The notes: generated by a model not told the origin, from the letters alone. Shown: positions 43,731 to 53,707, counted from the first letter of the stretch. The stretch: DNA of 64,000 nucleotides from Kordia aestuariivivens (GCF_014397005.1 NZ_JACGWS010000007.1:62001-126000), one strand, 5' to 3'. A program made the numbers and translations.

Positions 43731-44453
43731 TTAAAACCCAAGCAATTCTTTAAATTTATATGATTGCCTGCGTGAAATTTCTATTTCCTGAGTGGAGTTT
43801 TTGATCGTTACTTTTAGTTTTCCATTGAACCACGGAATGACTTTATCCACATGATTGAGATTGATGATTTGTTGTCGATTGGCTCTGAAAAAAGTCGCTT
43901 CTGGCAATTTTGCTTCTATTTGGTTGAGCGATTTGTAAATTAATGGTTTGTTGTCTTCAAAATACACACGCGTATAGTTTCCAACAATTTCGAATACTGA
44001 AATTTCTGAGATTTTAATTAGCCAACAGTTTTCGCCTTCTTTTATGAAAATTTGACGATGTAACTCAAATGGTTTTTCGTCCGTTGTTTCTTTTTCAATC
44101 GCAGTAATGACCTTTTCTATTGTTTTGGAAAATCGATCTTGATTGATAGGCTTTAGTAAGTAATCAAACGCATTGTATTCAAATGATTTAATAGCATATT
44201 CATCATACGCCGTTGTGAAAATGGTTAACGGAACATTGTCTAACATTTCCAATAATTCAAAACCGTTTTTTTCAGGCATGTTAATGTCTAAGAATAATAC
44301 TTTCGGTTGTGCTTCATTGATGAGTTCGTAGGCTTTGTCTACATTTTCAGCTTCTCCCACCAATTGAATTTGCGGATGCTTTTTTAAGAGTTCTTTTAAT
44401 TCATTTCGCGCTAAGCGAGAATCTTCTACAATGATTGCTGTGATATTTTCCAT
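43731..44453 (-). CDS. LytTR response regulator
   Basis: A 240-residue regulator. The receiver domain has VEDS at 9-12, phospho-accepting D56 in LFLDINMPEKNG and K in YLLKPINQD near 107. The LytTR DNA-binding domain covers about 137-238 with FFRANRQQIINLNHV. It starts 2 nt after the LytS-type kinase gene stops, so they are one operon. Possible targets include the peptide gene next to it, but that is only position. Confidence 0.87.
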   Translation of the reverse strand: MENITAIIVEDSRLARNELKELLKKHPQIQLVGEAENVDKAYELINEAQPKVLFLDINMPEKNGFELLEMLDNVPLTIFTTAYDEYAIKSFEYNAFDYLLKPINQDRFSKTIEKVITAIEKETTDEKPFELHRQIFIKEGENCWLIKISEISVFEIVGNYTRVYFEDNKPLIYKSLNQIEAKLPEATFFRANRQQIINLNHVDKVIPWFNGKLKVTIKNSTQEIEISRRQSYKFKELLGF

Positions 44454-44455
44454 GA

Positions 44456-45517
44456 TTACACTAATGGTATTTGAATGATGGCGTGTACTTCATTTTCCAC
44501 TTCTTTCAACCTAAATTGTGCCGTATCTCCGTACAATAATTCCAAACGTTTTTTGATGTTGTCTAAGCCAATTCGAGTAGAATCGGTATCTGCTTTTAAC
44601 GTTCCAGTATTGTTAACTTGTAAAATAATTTTTTCGTTATTATCCGTGATGATTAACGTAATTTTTCCACCATTTTTCTGATCAGAGATTCCATGTTTGA
44701 TGGCATTTTCCACCAACATTTGCAATATCATTGGCGGAATTTTTATTTGTTTGAGTTCTTGTTTTATTTCTTGTTGATACGTTAACCGATCTTCCAATTG
44801 TATTTTGGATAGCGCAATGTAATTGTCTACAATTTCGAGTTCTTCTTCAATGCGAATTGCATCTACATTGTTCATGTTTAACGAATAGCGCAACATTTCT
44901 GAAAGTCGCGTAAGCATGTCTCTTGCTTTGTCAACATCTTCTAGCATGAGTCCGCGAATGTTATTCAAACTATTGAACATAAAGTGTGGATTCAGTTGTC
45001 CTTTTAAGGTATTTAGTTGCGAATCTTTCAAAGCCGCTTCTAGCTTTAAGCGATCAATTTTATTTTTTCGCAAACGCGCCAACGATTTAATTACCACATA
45101 AATAACAGACCAAAAGAATATGAAAATAGAGACATTTAATGTTGTTGAAAAGATCTCTAACAGGGTAAAATCATTTGATTCCTCATGAAGATACTGAAAC
45201 ATGTAATATGCACTTACTAATAATATTCCTGAAAAAATACATGATGCAAGTCCGAAGGCTATAAACGCTTTTATGTAATTCTTTTGATTCTGATTTGCTA
45301 TAAAGTCAATTCGTTTCAGGTAATTTCGAAACAATGTTGTCAGCGTGATTCCTAGCGTTATAAAGATTAAACCTTCAAAAAAAAAGTACTCAGGTTTTAC
45401 TTTATCTGGCGAAACTAAAAATATTTTTGCCCAAATATTTGCAGAGGTTATAAATCCCCAACCGACAAATTGTAAGATCCAGAAAATTAATGTATTTACT
45501 TTTTTTGTAGTTGCCAT
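44456..45517 (-). CDS. LytS-type membrane histidine kinase (His_kinase family)
   Basis: A 353-residue kinase with four membrane segments in residues 8-150 and a His_kinase domain (QLNPHFMFNSLNNIRGL near 180-196 with the phospho-His in NPHFMFN). The ATPase part shows MLVENAIKHGI near 270-280 and IGLDNIKKRLELLYG near 318-332. No separate sensor domain is visible. I start at ATG 45517 (MATTKKVN); a start at 45577 would lie inside a terminator stem. Confidence 0.83.
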   Translation of the reverse strand: MATTKKVNTLIFWILQFVGWGFITSANIWAKIFLVSPDKVKPEYFFFEGLIFITLGITLTTLFRNYLKRIDFIANQNQKNYIKAFIAFGLASCIFSGILLVSAYYMFQYLHEESNDFTLLEIFSTTLNVSIFIFFWSVIYVVIKSLARLRKNKIDRLKLEAALKDSQLNTLKGQLNPHFMFNSLNNIRGLMLEDVDKARDMLTRLSEMLRYSLNMNNVDAIRIEEELEIVDNYIALSKIQLEDRLTYQQEIKQELKQIKIPPMILQMLVENAIKHGISDQKNGGKITLIITDNNEKIILQVNNTGTLKADTDSTRIGLDNIKKRLELLYGDTAQFRLKEVENEVHAIIQIPLV

Positions 45518-45545
45518 CTGTTTGAAAATCCTTTGTAAATAATTG

Positions 45546-45582
45546 AAATGCACTTTCTCAAATTTGAAAAAGTGCATTTTTT
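45546..45582. terminator. Intrinsic terminator between hydrolase and LytS-type kinase genes
   Basis: AAATGCACTTT at 45546-45556 pairs perfectly with AAAGTGCATTT at 45569-45579, with T runs on the 3' arm. It lies 13 bp after the stop of the minus-strand hydrolase gene and would end that transcript. Confidence 0.6.
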
Positions 45583-45594
45583 ATTGATTGATGA

Positions 45595-46995
45595 TTAAAA
45601 TCGTGCGTTGATCCAAGCAGAAACATAGTTCAATGCTATTGGAGCAAATGTTTCTTCTATTTCAGCATATTCGCTTAAAGCGCCTGTTTCCGACGTTTGG
45701 AATAAGTGGTTTAAGTCTTTGAATTGTTTGATGGTTACATCTTTGTTATGCTTCAATCCTTTTTCAATGGCATTTAGATTTAAGTCTGAAATTACCTGAA
45801 AGTCTTTTTCGCCATTTATGGCTAATACCGGACAGTTTACTTTTTGTAAAGATGTTTGTGGGTCGTATTTGATAAATGCTCTCATCCATGGTGATGTAAT
45901 CATTTCTGCTTGTTGATTCATTACCTGCTCTGTGAATTCTGCTTTTGCTTTTTCAAAAGTCAATTTTGCTTTTAACTCTTTAAATAATGCTACTATTTTT
46001 TGTTTTGATGCTTCTCCTTTATAGTTTGCAGAGATATCAAAGACTTTCGCAGATACTTCTTGAGAGTTTGCAATATCAATTACTGGATAGCCTTCTAGTT
46101 CTGCTGCTCTTTTTCCTTGTGTTAATAAGATTTCTTTTCCATCAACTCCTGGTCCTGCAAGCAATACACAGAATGCTACATTTTTGTTTTTGGCAGCTAC
46201 AATTGGCGCAATTAACCCGCCTTCACTGTGTCCTACCAATCCAATTTTGTTTACGTCTACGACGTCGCTTCTTGTTTGTAAATACGCCATTGCTGCTTCA
46301 ACATCTGACGCAAAGTCAAAAGAAGTTGCAACTGAAAAGTCGCCTTCTGATTTTGCAGTTCCTCTATCGTCATAACGCAATACTGCAATTCCTTGTCGCG
46401 TTAAATGATCTGATAATACTAAAAATGTTTTGTGTCCTAATAATTCTTGATTGCGATTTTGCGGACCCGAACCTGTAATGAGAATCACTACTGGCGGATT
46501 TTTCACATCTTTAGGCAACGTTAATGTTCCTGCAAATTTAATATTATTGGCGTTCGCATTTTCAAAAGTAACCTCTTCAGAAGCGTATGGATAAGGTTTT
46601 TTAGGATCTTGTGGTTTTACTTTTTTTACTACTTTTTCTCCTTTCGTTAAATCTAACGGAAATACTTGTCCTGCTTGTTTGAAAGTACCTTTGAAAGTTC
46701 CGTCAGTATACGTTGCGGTGTATTCCAATCCCATTTGACTTTGTATAATGGTCAATTTGTTTTCTACAAACGTAGTTTCATCTGTTGGCAATCCAAAAGC
46801 ATTTTGTTTTGGACTGTCTAAAGTTGTGGTAAGTGTTCCGTCAGTTTCTGAAATGTTGAATGCTAATGGTAATTCCATTCCTTGCACTTTTAAAGCACCT
46901 TTCCAGGTTCCTGAAATGTCTTGTGCCGAAGCAATCAGCGTTCCTAAAAAGAACGCTAATCTAAAAATGATTTTGAATATTGTAAATAACTGCAT
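45595..46995 (-). CDS. Secreted alpha/beta hydrolase with N-terminal beta domain
   Basis: A 466-residue protein. A signal peptide (1-24, ending ASAQ) is followed by a beta domain of about 100 residues (DISGTWKGALKVQG) and an alpha/beta hydrolase with the nucleophile elbow GHSEGG near 266-271, an Asp near 405 (AINGEKDFQV) and a His near 440 (LNHLFQ). Peptidase S9-like esterases of this shape are common in Bacteroidota. I choose ATG 46995; upstream ATGs to 47052 add a polar stretch ahead of the signal. Confidence 0.8.
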   Translation of the reverse strand: MQLFTIFKIIFRLAFFLGTLIASAQDISGTWKGALKVQGMELPLAFNISETDGTLTTTLDSPKQNAFGLPTDETTFVENKLTIIQSQMGLEYTATYTDGTFKGTFKQAGQVFPLDLTKGEKVVKKVKPQDPKKPYPYASEEVTFENANANNIKFAGTLTLPKDVKNPPVVILITGSGPQNRNQELLGHKTFLVLSDHLTRQGIAVLRYDDRGTAKSEGDFSVATSFDFASDVEAAMAYLQTRSDVVDVNKIGLVGHSEGGLIAPIVAAKNKNVAFCVLLAGPGVDGKEILLTQGKRAAELEGYPVIDIANSQEVSAKVFDISANYKGEASKQKIVALFKELKAKLTFEKAKAEFTEQVMNQQAEMITSPWMRAFIKYDPQTSLQKVNCPVLAINGEKDFQVISDLNLNAIEKGLKHNKDVTIKQFKDLNHLFQTSETGALSEYAEIEETFAPIALNYVSAWINARF

Positions 46996-47111
46996 GTCTG
47001 TTGTTTTTTGATTACGATGTAAAAGTATATTGTTTTTATAATTGTACATCACAAAATATGATAAACGGAAAATTCAATATGGTGAGTGGTAAATGCTACT
47101 TTAGTCGCAGT

Positions 47112-48017
47112 TTATTTCCAAATGTCTTCATATAATGCTGGATAATCAGCTACTTCAATTACCTGAATTCCAACTGATTTTAAGAAAAATCTCTTTCCTT
47201 TTGCTTTTTCACTGTCTTCAGCTTTCATCAAATACCAACCTTTATGATTGTATTCTGGAAAACGCTTGAAGAATTTTGCGCGTTGTATTAGTAACCATCT
47301 GAAAAAAACTTCAGTTTCATCTAAACCCAATCCGAAGATACACAAGGATTTATTGAATATGATATCAATCCAAGTGTTGTTCATATCCCACGGATTTTTA
47401 CCTTCAGTATAGGAATGACCATAATTACTGTTTACCATTTTTCGTGCACGTTCTACATTTCCCATGTATTCTGACAACCCTAATTTTATACTTCTGTGAT
47501 AGTTTACCATTCCATTCATGTACCAAACACCAAAACCGTCTAACGGGCTTTTCATTTCGGTTTCGCCATAATAGGAAGCCCACGGGTAATGGTCTGTAAA
47601 ACTCGTATCCGTAATTCGTTGCAACGGTAATTGCATCGATTTCGGAATGAGATTATCAAAATTTGTAGTTAATATTGGTGCGTTAAATGATTTTATTTTG
47701 TCTAATATTAAGTTTTGTGCATCATCTTGTATCCAGTCAAACATTTTCTTTTTTACATCTTTTTGTAGTTGCGTAGTAAATCCCCATTTATTGACATTTT
47801 GCAGATTAAGCGCATCATAGAATTCGATGTATGATATTCCATCTGGAATTTCTGTCATAGGATCTTCTGAATGTTTTTTCCATAAATCTAACAGTAAATC
47901 ATTCCATGAAACATTATCATCTTGGTAGTGTAGGTTGATTCCGTTTCCTATGATAAAAGCTAGGTCATTTTTGTTTTCAGAAAATAATGCTTGAACTTCT
48001 TTTGCTGTTTTTTTCAT
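47112..48017 (-). CDS. SIR2-like domain protein
   Basis: A 301-residue protein filled by a SIR2_2-type fold. The dinucleotide motif is FIIGNGINLHY near 21-31, the TTNFD motif lies at 117-121, and the C-terminal GLGLDETEVFFRW at 229-241 is typical of stand-alone bacterial SIR2 proteins, some of which are NAD-degrading defence effectors. The position that usually holds the catalytic His in an HG pair appears to be Asn168-Gly169, so activity is uncertain. I start at ATG 48017; 48062 is possible. No defence partner is adjacent. Confidence 0.75.
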   Translation of the reverse strand: MKKTAKEVQALFSENKNDLAFIIGNGINLHYQDDNVSWNDLLLDLWKKHSEDPMTEIPDGISYIEFYDALNLQNVNKWGFTTQLQKDVKKKMFDWIQDDAQNLILDKIKSFNAPILTTNFDNLIPKSMQLPLQRITDTSFTDHYPWASYYGETEMKSPLDGFGVWYMNGMVNYHRSIKLGLSEYMGNVERARKMVNSNYGHSYTEGKNPWDMNNTWIDIIFNKSLCIFGLGLDETEVFFRWLLIQRAKFFKRFPEYNHKGWYLMKAEDSEKAKGKRFFLKSVGIQVIEVADYPALYEDIWK

Positions 48018-48136
48018 ACCACTAGAATTTAAAAATTTATTCTCACGTACACTTTTATGCATTGATTGTTGATTAACAGAGAGATAAATCTATTTTAAAA
48101 AATAAACACCTATTTTTAGTACATAAAGGTACTACA

Positions 48137-48967
48137 ATGGAAAATTTAAATCAAAATATAGAAAATCATTATCTTAAAGAAAATCTTTATGAAGACATTA
48201 TTACGCGTCTTAAAGAACAGCAGATTGATTTGAATACAGTAAAGAGAGCTGATATTGCTGGTGTTGATGAGTTTCATGTACGAGGCGCTACAGTATCGAA
48301 AGAGCTTGCCACAAGTATTGATTTGAATGGAGCATCCGTTTTAGATGTTGGTTGTGGCTTAGGCGGACCTTGTAGAATGCTTGCAGATGCGTATAATTGT
48401 CAAACTACAGGAATTGACCTTAGTACAGAATACATAAGAACAGCAAATAAGTTATCTAAACTTGTGAATTTAGACAGTAAAACTACTTTTATACAGGGAG
48501 ATGCTACAAATCTTCCGTTTGCAGATCATAGTTTTGACGTTGTTTGGACACAACATGTTCAAATGAATATTCCGGATAAGAAAAAATTTTATTCAGAAAT
48601 AAATAGAGTATTGAAAGTTGGCGGGCATTTTCTTTTTTACGATATTTTAAAAAAAGGAACGAAAGAAGTTAGTTTTCCAATGCCTTGGGCAAGTCATGCA
48701 GAGCTTAGTTTTTTATTTAAAGTAGAAGAAATGGATGCTATTTTGAAAGAACTTGACTTTACAAATGAAAAGTTGACAGATGAAACACAAGCTGGAATTG
48801 ATTTTTTTAATGCACTTGTTGCTAAACTGAAAGAGTTTGGTCCTCCAAAAATAGGATTGAACGTATTAATGGGCGAGACAACAAAACCAAAGTTAATGAA
48901 TTTACTAAGTCATTTAAAAAACGGTAAACTTGAACTTAAAAGTGGCGTTTATAAAAAGAGAGCATGA
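48137..48967 (+). CDS. Class I SAM-dependent methyltransferase (sarcosine/UbiE-like)
   Basis: A 276-residue methyltransferase. The SAM loop is LDVGCGLGGPCRML near 69-82, then GIDLSTEYI near 95 and QGDATNLPFADHSFDVV near 121-137. The pattern is close to glycine/sarcosine-type and UbiE-like enzymes. The substrate cannot be named. It is divergent from the SIR2-like gene with about 120 bp between. Confidence 0.78.
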   Translation: MENLNQNIENHYLKENLYEDIITRLKEQQIDLNTVKRADIAGVDEFHVRGATVSKELATSIDLNGASVLDVGCGLGGPCRMLADAYNCQTTGIDLSTEYIRTANKLSKLVNLDSKTTFIQGDATNLPFADHSFDVVWTQHVQMNIPDKKKFYSEINRVLKVGGHFLFYDILKKGTKEVSFPMPWASHAELSFLFKVEEMDAILKELDFTNEKLTDETQAGIDFFNALVAKLKEFGPPKIGLNVLMGETTKPKLMNLLSHLKNGKLELKSGVYKKRA

Positions 48968-48974
48968 TGAAAAA

Positions 48975-49685
48975 TCATTCTCTCTTTTCTATTTCTTCTA
49001 AAATGACTTTTGCTTGTTTTTTAAATTTTTCTAATTCAGGTAAGAATACTTTATAGGTTACAAAATATGCACTTGCAACTCTGTTTTTGTAATCAGGATC
49101 TGTGATGGCGTATTCAATGAATTTTTGATTATTTTTCATCGAGATTAAATCTGCCCACCATTCATAATTTTTTTTGTAGTGTGAATAGTTATCTTGAAAA
49201 TCTTTTGCCCGCAAATCATCGTCTATTTCAATTTCACGCAAACGTTCCGTATAAAATTCTATGATTTGTGTTGGTAAACTATCTTGAAAATTATCTGTAT
49301 TAAAATCTGTCAATTGATTGTAACCACGTTTGTCGAATACTATTTCAGGAAATCCTATGGTTATGTATGTCAATTGCGGATTCATTACGTAATCCATCCG
49401 TTTTATAGAATCATTCAGTATTTTAGAATATAATGGTTCTGCTGCTGTATAGAAACTTTGTATTTTATCTATTTCTTTTAAATCGTTATTTAATTCGTCT
49501 GCAATAATAGTATAGATATTGAGAAGCTGTTGTTTTTCTTTTCGATTTTGATTCCAATTGTTAAGCGAAACCGCAATAAGGATTCCAATAACAACCAAAA
49601 TAATTTCACCAATCGCATACGCGAAATAGTTTCCAATTTTTTTATTTTTCAAGAGCTTGCTTCTTTGGTTTCTAAATAGTTTCAT
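48975..49685 (-). CDS. DUF6090 family membrane protein
   Basis: A 236-residue protein with the DUF6090 start: a basic N-terminus, then YFAYAIGEIILVVIGILIA and SLNNWNQ near 20-50 as the single membrane segment. The rest is a soluble helical domain outside. The family is common in Flavobacteriia and has no known function. It lies 12 nt after the large phosphoesterase fusion on the same strand, so co-transcription is likely. Confidence 0.78.
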   Translation of the reverse strand: MKLFRNQRSKLLKNKKIGNYFAYAIGEIILVVIGILIAVSLNNWNQNRKEKQQLLNIYTIIADELNNDLKEIDKIQSFYTAAEPLYSKILNDSIKRMDYVMNPQLTYITIGFPEIVFDKRGYNQLTDFNTDNFQDSLPTQIIEFYTERLREIEIDDDLRAKDFQDNYSHYKKNYEWWADLISMKNNQKFIEYAITDPDYKNRVASAYFVTYKVFLPELEKFKKQAKVILEEIEKRE

Positions 49686-49697
49686 GAATGTGATGTG

Positions 49698-52600
49698 TTA
49701 AAAACCAAATCCAATTCCGAATGCAAAACGCATTCCATCATCCGAATTGAATAATGATAAATTTGCCGTCAATACATCAGCTCCATTTAGCCAAATTCCA
49801 CCTCCAAGTGATGTATTCCATTTTCTAGACGGATCGCCACTAATCCAAATACGACCATAATCAAATCCTCCAAAAACACCAATATTTACAGGCAATAATC
49901 CTGTTTTTATTTTGCGAAGATTCCAACGAATGTCTGTTGTTTGTACAAACGCACGTTTTCCTGTGAATCGTTGGTTTCTATACCCTCTTAATCCTGTGTT
50001 TGCGCCTAAGGTTGCTCCTTGATAAAATTCAAATCCTTCTCCAAAGTTTATATGTCCGCGCAATTTTGTTGCCAATACCACTTGTCCACTTGAAGTCAAT
50101 CGATGATTGATAGAAAATTCAGGAATTACATATCCAAATCCTTTGGAAGTGCTCACATTGTTTTTGTATCCTGTTTCCAAACTTACTTCCATTCCCATTG
50201 TTGGAAATGCTTTGTTATCTCTATTTTCAAAATGATATTTTGCTTCGGCTCCAAAGAAATCTTGTTTGTCAAATAGACTTGAGTTTGCAGGCAAACTTTG
50301 ATCTAAGAAACGTCCTGTAGTGCGTTCTATTTCGTTACTTTCATATAGTAATCCTGCGCGAAGACTTCCGCCCAATTGTCCACGCCACATTAAGGAAGGT
50401 TTAAGTCTGAATGTTCGTATTTTGACACGATTGTAGTCTAAATCTACTTCCAATCCGTCATCGTCATCCGCTTCAAAGTTTGGTGTATCGTTTCCAAATC
50501 CGAAGAAGTTAACAGCATAATTAGGACTGTTGAAATCTACACCAATGAGTAAATTCAATCTACCAATAATATTGTTGAATTCTCCTAAATATCCTACATC
50601 AAATCCATTGGTTGCAAAGTAATATGCAGCTCTGTAACTGTGACGCGAAGTGTATGGATTGCGTTCAAATCCGTAATTGGTTTGTACCGCTGAAAATCCT
50701 AGTTTGAAACCATCATCCGGATTGAAACCTAAGACTGGTAATATTTGCGTTGTTCCGTTTTTTAGTTTTTTGTAATCGTATACATTCGTTTCGTAATTGT
50801 CCGTTAAAACTTTGGTTCCTTTGTTCGTTTTAATGGTACTTTTCTTAGACTTGTAATCATAGAAAGTTAACTTTTTTCCGTTTTGAATGTCATACGTATC
50901 ATTGTTTTGTCCACCAACCAAACGCACTTTGATCATTTTAGTTCCTGTTCCATGTACATGAAAAACATCATCATCGTCTAATGCGTAAATCCAGATTTCA
51001 GCTGTTTCCTTTTTGTTATATACACGTTCGTGAAAGATGTCTTTCTTTTCTCCACCTTTTATTCTGTAGGCAGTCACTTTTGTTTCGCCATTTGGCAAAC
51101 GTTCAATGTCAAACCAATCGTCTTTGTTGGTTCCTTTGATAACCGCAAGTCTGTTCACTAGTTTGAAATATCGATCTGAAATTGCTTGCAGGTTTTTGCG
51201 TCTTCCTTTTAGACTCTTTTTTATTTCAGCAATAGCTTCATCACGTACTTCTGCTGGAAATGCTAAAAATGCTTCTTCAATGACTTCATCTGTCAACCCT
51301 TCTCGAATCATTTTTACTTGCGCGTCCCAAACATCTTTTCCAGATTGTTGAATGAGTTCCATATCGAGTGGATATGGTTCTACATTAACGCCTTTTACAT
51401 CTACTAAGTCTTCTTCATATTTACGTAATAATCGTGCTGTTGGAATTATTTTTACCGCAGTTCCTAGTAGAAATCCGTCAGACATGATGGAAAACGCCTG
51501 ATCACGATCGCGCGGAAGCGGACGATATACTGTTTTACCATTTTCTTTAAATACTATCCAACGCCATTGATCTTGGTGTCTGTCCCAATCGCCAATGAGC
51601 ATGTCAAATAAACGCGCTCTAATGTACGATGCTTCATCAATGACAAGATCTTCATCTTCGTGGAGTTTTTTCATTAAATCGTCCGTACTTATCAATTTGT
51701 TTTGATAGCCAAAACTCGCTTTGTCGCTATGTCCTTCCGAAGTATGTTCTTCTATCATGTACAATTCGCCACCAAAATTTTCATTGTATTTCCCTAAGGC
51801 ATTTTGTTTTGGCACATAGTACAGTACAGGATTCGTGTGGTATACATTTACGGCATCTGCCAAAGTTCCGACGGCAAAAGGTGCGTATGGATGTGCACCC
51901 GAAAATACATCCAATAATAAATCTTCTGTAGCTGTATCGTCAAATTGACCTTTGATGTATTGATCTCTAAAAAGTACCGCTTGCAAGTAGCGTAATGCTT
52001 GTTTTCGCAACGCGCGCATTACGTATTGCGTTCCGTTTTTATCTTCAAGTCGTAAGGATTTTGATTGATTTCCTCCGCCCATTCGCACAGGTTTCAATCC
52101 GCCAAATAAGGTATCTAAGTCTACCGTTGGTGCTTTTACAGACGTGCTGTATTGTTTTCGATATCGATCGCCCCATAAAAATTTATAGAAATTAGATTTG
52201 TCCGTTTCTTCTTTGGTATAAATTGATGCTGACATTTCTTTTGGAAATGTTGCTGGATAGACTGTTTTTGCTTTTTCTGCATCCGCTTTGATGACTTCCG
52301 TTTCAAAAACTATTTTATTGTCCGTAGCCGAATAGAATCGCACATAAGAAGAACCATCTTTGAAAACATCTAATCGTGCATAACCATAGGTTCCGTACGA
52401 GAATTGCCCGCCACCAACATTGCGTGTTCCTGATATTTTTGCTCCTGAACCACTTACAATTTGATGTAAATTATCTTCTATAATGTATTGCAAACTGTGT
52501 TCGTGTCCTGAAACAAAGATGACTTTATCATTTTCTTGCGCAATGGTAACCATTCGCTTTTTGAGTTCATTGTAACGTTTGTTAGACATATCCACATTGG

Positions 52601-53387
52601 CAACTCCGCTTGTAGAGCGAACTATATTTTTCAGTGTTCCCAATACTGGAATTGGTGATAAATGACTTTTAAACGTGTATTGTCCGTTGTGTGAACCATT
52701 TGTATACATCGGATGATGTATGGCAACAATCGTTGTTTTTCCACGTGCTTTTTTGACCAAACTACTAAATTCATTTAAGAATTCTGTTCTGGTTTTGATA
52801 TCGCAATCATCATTGATGGTTGGATGGTTGTCCCAATTGGTAATGTACCATTGACTGTCAATTAAAATTAATTCGATGTCTTTACCAATGTGAATTTTTT
52901 CAATAGGGCATCCGTTTTCTGGCAGAAAAGTATTTTTCTCAAGAATTTTTTCTACATATTTTTCTTGACGTTTTAATCCTTTTAAGCCGTCACTATACCA
53001 ATCATGATTTCCTGGAATGAAAATTGTTTTCCCTTTAAAATCTTTTACAATTCCTGTTTGAACATCTAATTGATGTGCTGCAAAAGCTCTTTTTTCATTT
53101 GATTTTTCAGGCAATCCGGCAGGATAGATATTGTCTCCTAAAAAGATTGCTGTACTATTTTTGGAAGCTTTTTGCAGTTCTTTTTCAAACATTTGTAACG
53201 CAATCGAAGTTTCGCCTAGTGGAGAATTTCCAGCATCACCGATAAGATAAAAAGAATGTTTTATTTCCTTCTCCGCTGGAAACGGATTTACGCTCATTTT
53301 ATCAGCATATTGTGCTTTGAAGGTAGCACAGGCACTAAAACATAGTAAAAGAACTATTATTCCTACTGATCGTAAAGATTTTATCAT
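49698..53387 (-). CDS. Metallophosphoesterase / kinase-like / Omp85-barrel fusion lipoprotein
   Basis: A 1229-residue protein. It begins with a lipoprotein signal (CFSAC, Cys near 19). Residues 40-330 hold a calcineurin-like phosphoesterase with LIGDAG, FLGDNIYP, IPGNHDWY, AIHHPMY and SGHEHS. Residues about 420-740 look like a kinase-type fold, with VMRALRK near 455, MLIGDWDRHQDQW near 598 and LPRDRDQAF near 620. Residues about 880-1229 are a beta-barrel of the surface antigen type ending FAFGIGFGF. All three parts would face outward from or span the outer membrane. Substrates are unknown. Confidence 0.78.
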   Translation of the reverse strand: MIKSLRSVGIIVLLLCFSACATFKAQYADKMSVNPFPAEKEIKHSFYLIGDAGNSPLGETSIALQMFEKELQKASKNSTAIFLGDNIYPAGLPEKSNEKRAFAAHQLDVQTGIVKDFKGKTIFIPGNHDWYSDGLKGLKRQEKYVEKILEKNTFLPENGCPIEKIHIGKDIELILIDSQWYITNWDNHPTINDDCDIKTRTEFLNEFSSLVKKARGKTTIVAIHHPMYTNGSHNGQYTFKSHLSPIPVLGTLKNIVRSTSGVANVDMSNKRYNELKKRMVTIAQENDKVIFVSGHEHSLQYIIEDNLHQIVSGSGAKISGTRNVGGGQFSYGTYGYARLDVFKDGSSYVRFYSATDNKIVFETEVIKADAEKAKTVYPATFPKEMSASIYTKEETDKSNFYKFLWGDRYRKQYSTSVKAPTVDLDTLFGGLKPVRMGGGNQSKSLRLEDKNGTQYVMRALRKQALRYLQAVLFRDQYIKGQFDDTATEDLLLDVFSGAHPYAPFAVGTLADAVNVYHTNPVLYYVPKQNALGKYNENFGGELYMIEEHTSEGHSDKASFGYQNKLISTDDLMKKLHEDEDLVIDEASYIRARLFDMLIGDWDRHQDQWRWIVFKENGKTVYRPLPRDRDQAFSIMSDGFLLGTAVKIIPTARLLRKYEEDLVDVKGVNVEPYPLDMELIQQSGKDVWDAQVKMIREGLTDEVIEEAFLAFPAEVRDEAIAEIKKSLKGRRKNLQAISDRYFKLVNRLAVIKGTNKDDWFDIERLPNGETKVTAYRIKGGEKKDIFHERVYNKKETAEIWIYALDDDDVFHVHGTGTKMIKVRLVGGQNNDTYDIQNGKKLTFYDYKSKKSTIKTNKGTKVLTDNYETNVYDYKKLKNGTTQILPVLGFNPDDGFKLGFSAVQTNYGFERNPYTSRHSYRAAYYFATNGFDVGYLGEFNNIIGRLNLLIGVDFNSPNYAVNFFGFGNDTPNFEADDDDGLEVDLDYNRVKIRTFRLKPSLMWRGQLGGSLRAGLLYESNEIERTTGRFLDQSLPANSSLFDKQDFFGAEAKYHFENRDNKAFPTMGMEVSLETGYKNNVSTSKGFGYVIPEFSINHRLTSSGQVVLATKLRGHINFGEGFEFYQGATLGANTGLRGYRNQRFTGKRAFVQTTDIRWNLRKIKTGLLPVNIGVFGGFDYGRIWISGDPSRKWNTSLGGGIWLNGADVLTANLSLFNSDDGMRFAFGIGFGF

Positions 53388-53437
53388 TGGTTGGTGTTTT
53401 ATTCGATTTAAAGATAATCATTCATTTTCAAAATGAT

Positions 53438-53707
53438 TTACTTTTTGTAATTGACCTCACACGTTTCGCATGTATAGGTATCTTTTTTTAGTATTATTTT
53501 ATCAAGTTTACTCGCAACTTCGTGGATAAAGCTGTTATACTCATTGTGTTCTGGAGTAATGTTGTTTGCCGTTATTTTTTTGTAAAATTGACCGTCCCAT
53601 TCTTGTTTCCCCCAACAGTTTGGGCAGATTCCTTCTGGAGCTTTTACGGTTGCTTCTTGATTTTTATTGGTCGTAAAGTAGTTTTTTAGGTTTTCGATGA
53701 TATTCAT
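53438..53707 (-). CDS. Small zinc-ribbon-like protein
   Basis: An 89-residue protein with two CxxC pairs, CPNC near 28-31 (ICPNCWGKQEW) and CETC near 81-84 (YTCETCEVNY), which together look like a split zinc ribbon. It starts in an ATGA overlap with the gene before it, the third gene of a tightly coupled operon with a glutaredoxin-like gene. I do not recognise a named family. Confidence 0.65.
   Translation of the reverse strand: MNIIENLKNYFTTNKNQEATVKAPEGICPNCWGKQEWDGQFYKKITANNITPEHNEYNSFIHEVASKLDKIILKKDTYTCETCEVNYKK

Noticed and set aside
45987-46478. 163-residue plus-strand ORF rich in Leu opposite the alpha/beta hydrolase
   Set aside because: It is the mirror of the hydrolase coding strand; composition is Leu/Phe/Gln-biased, with no motif, start signal or promoter.
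47112-48967. SIR2-like gene plus methyltransferase as a defence island
   Set aside because: The genes are divergent, no nuclease, TIR or STAND partner is present, and flanking genes are housekeeping.
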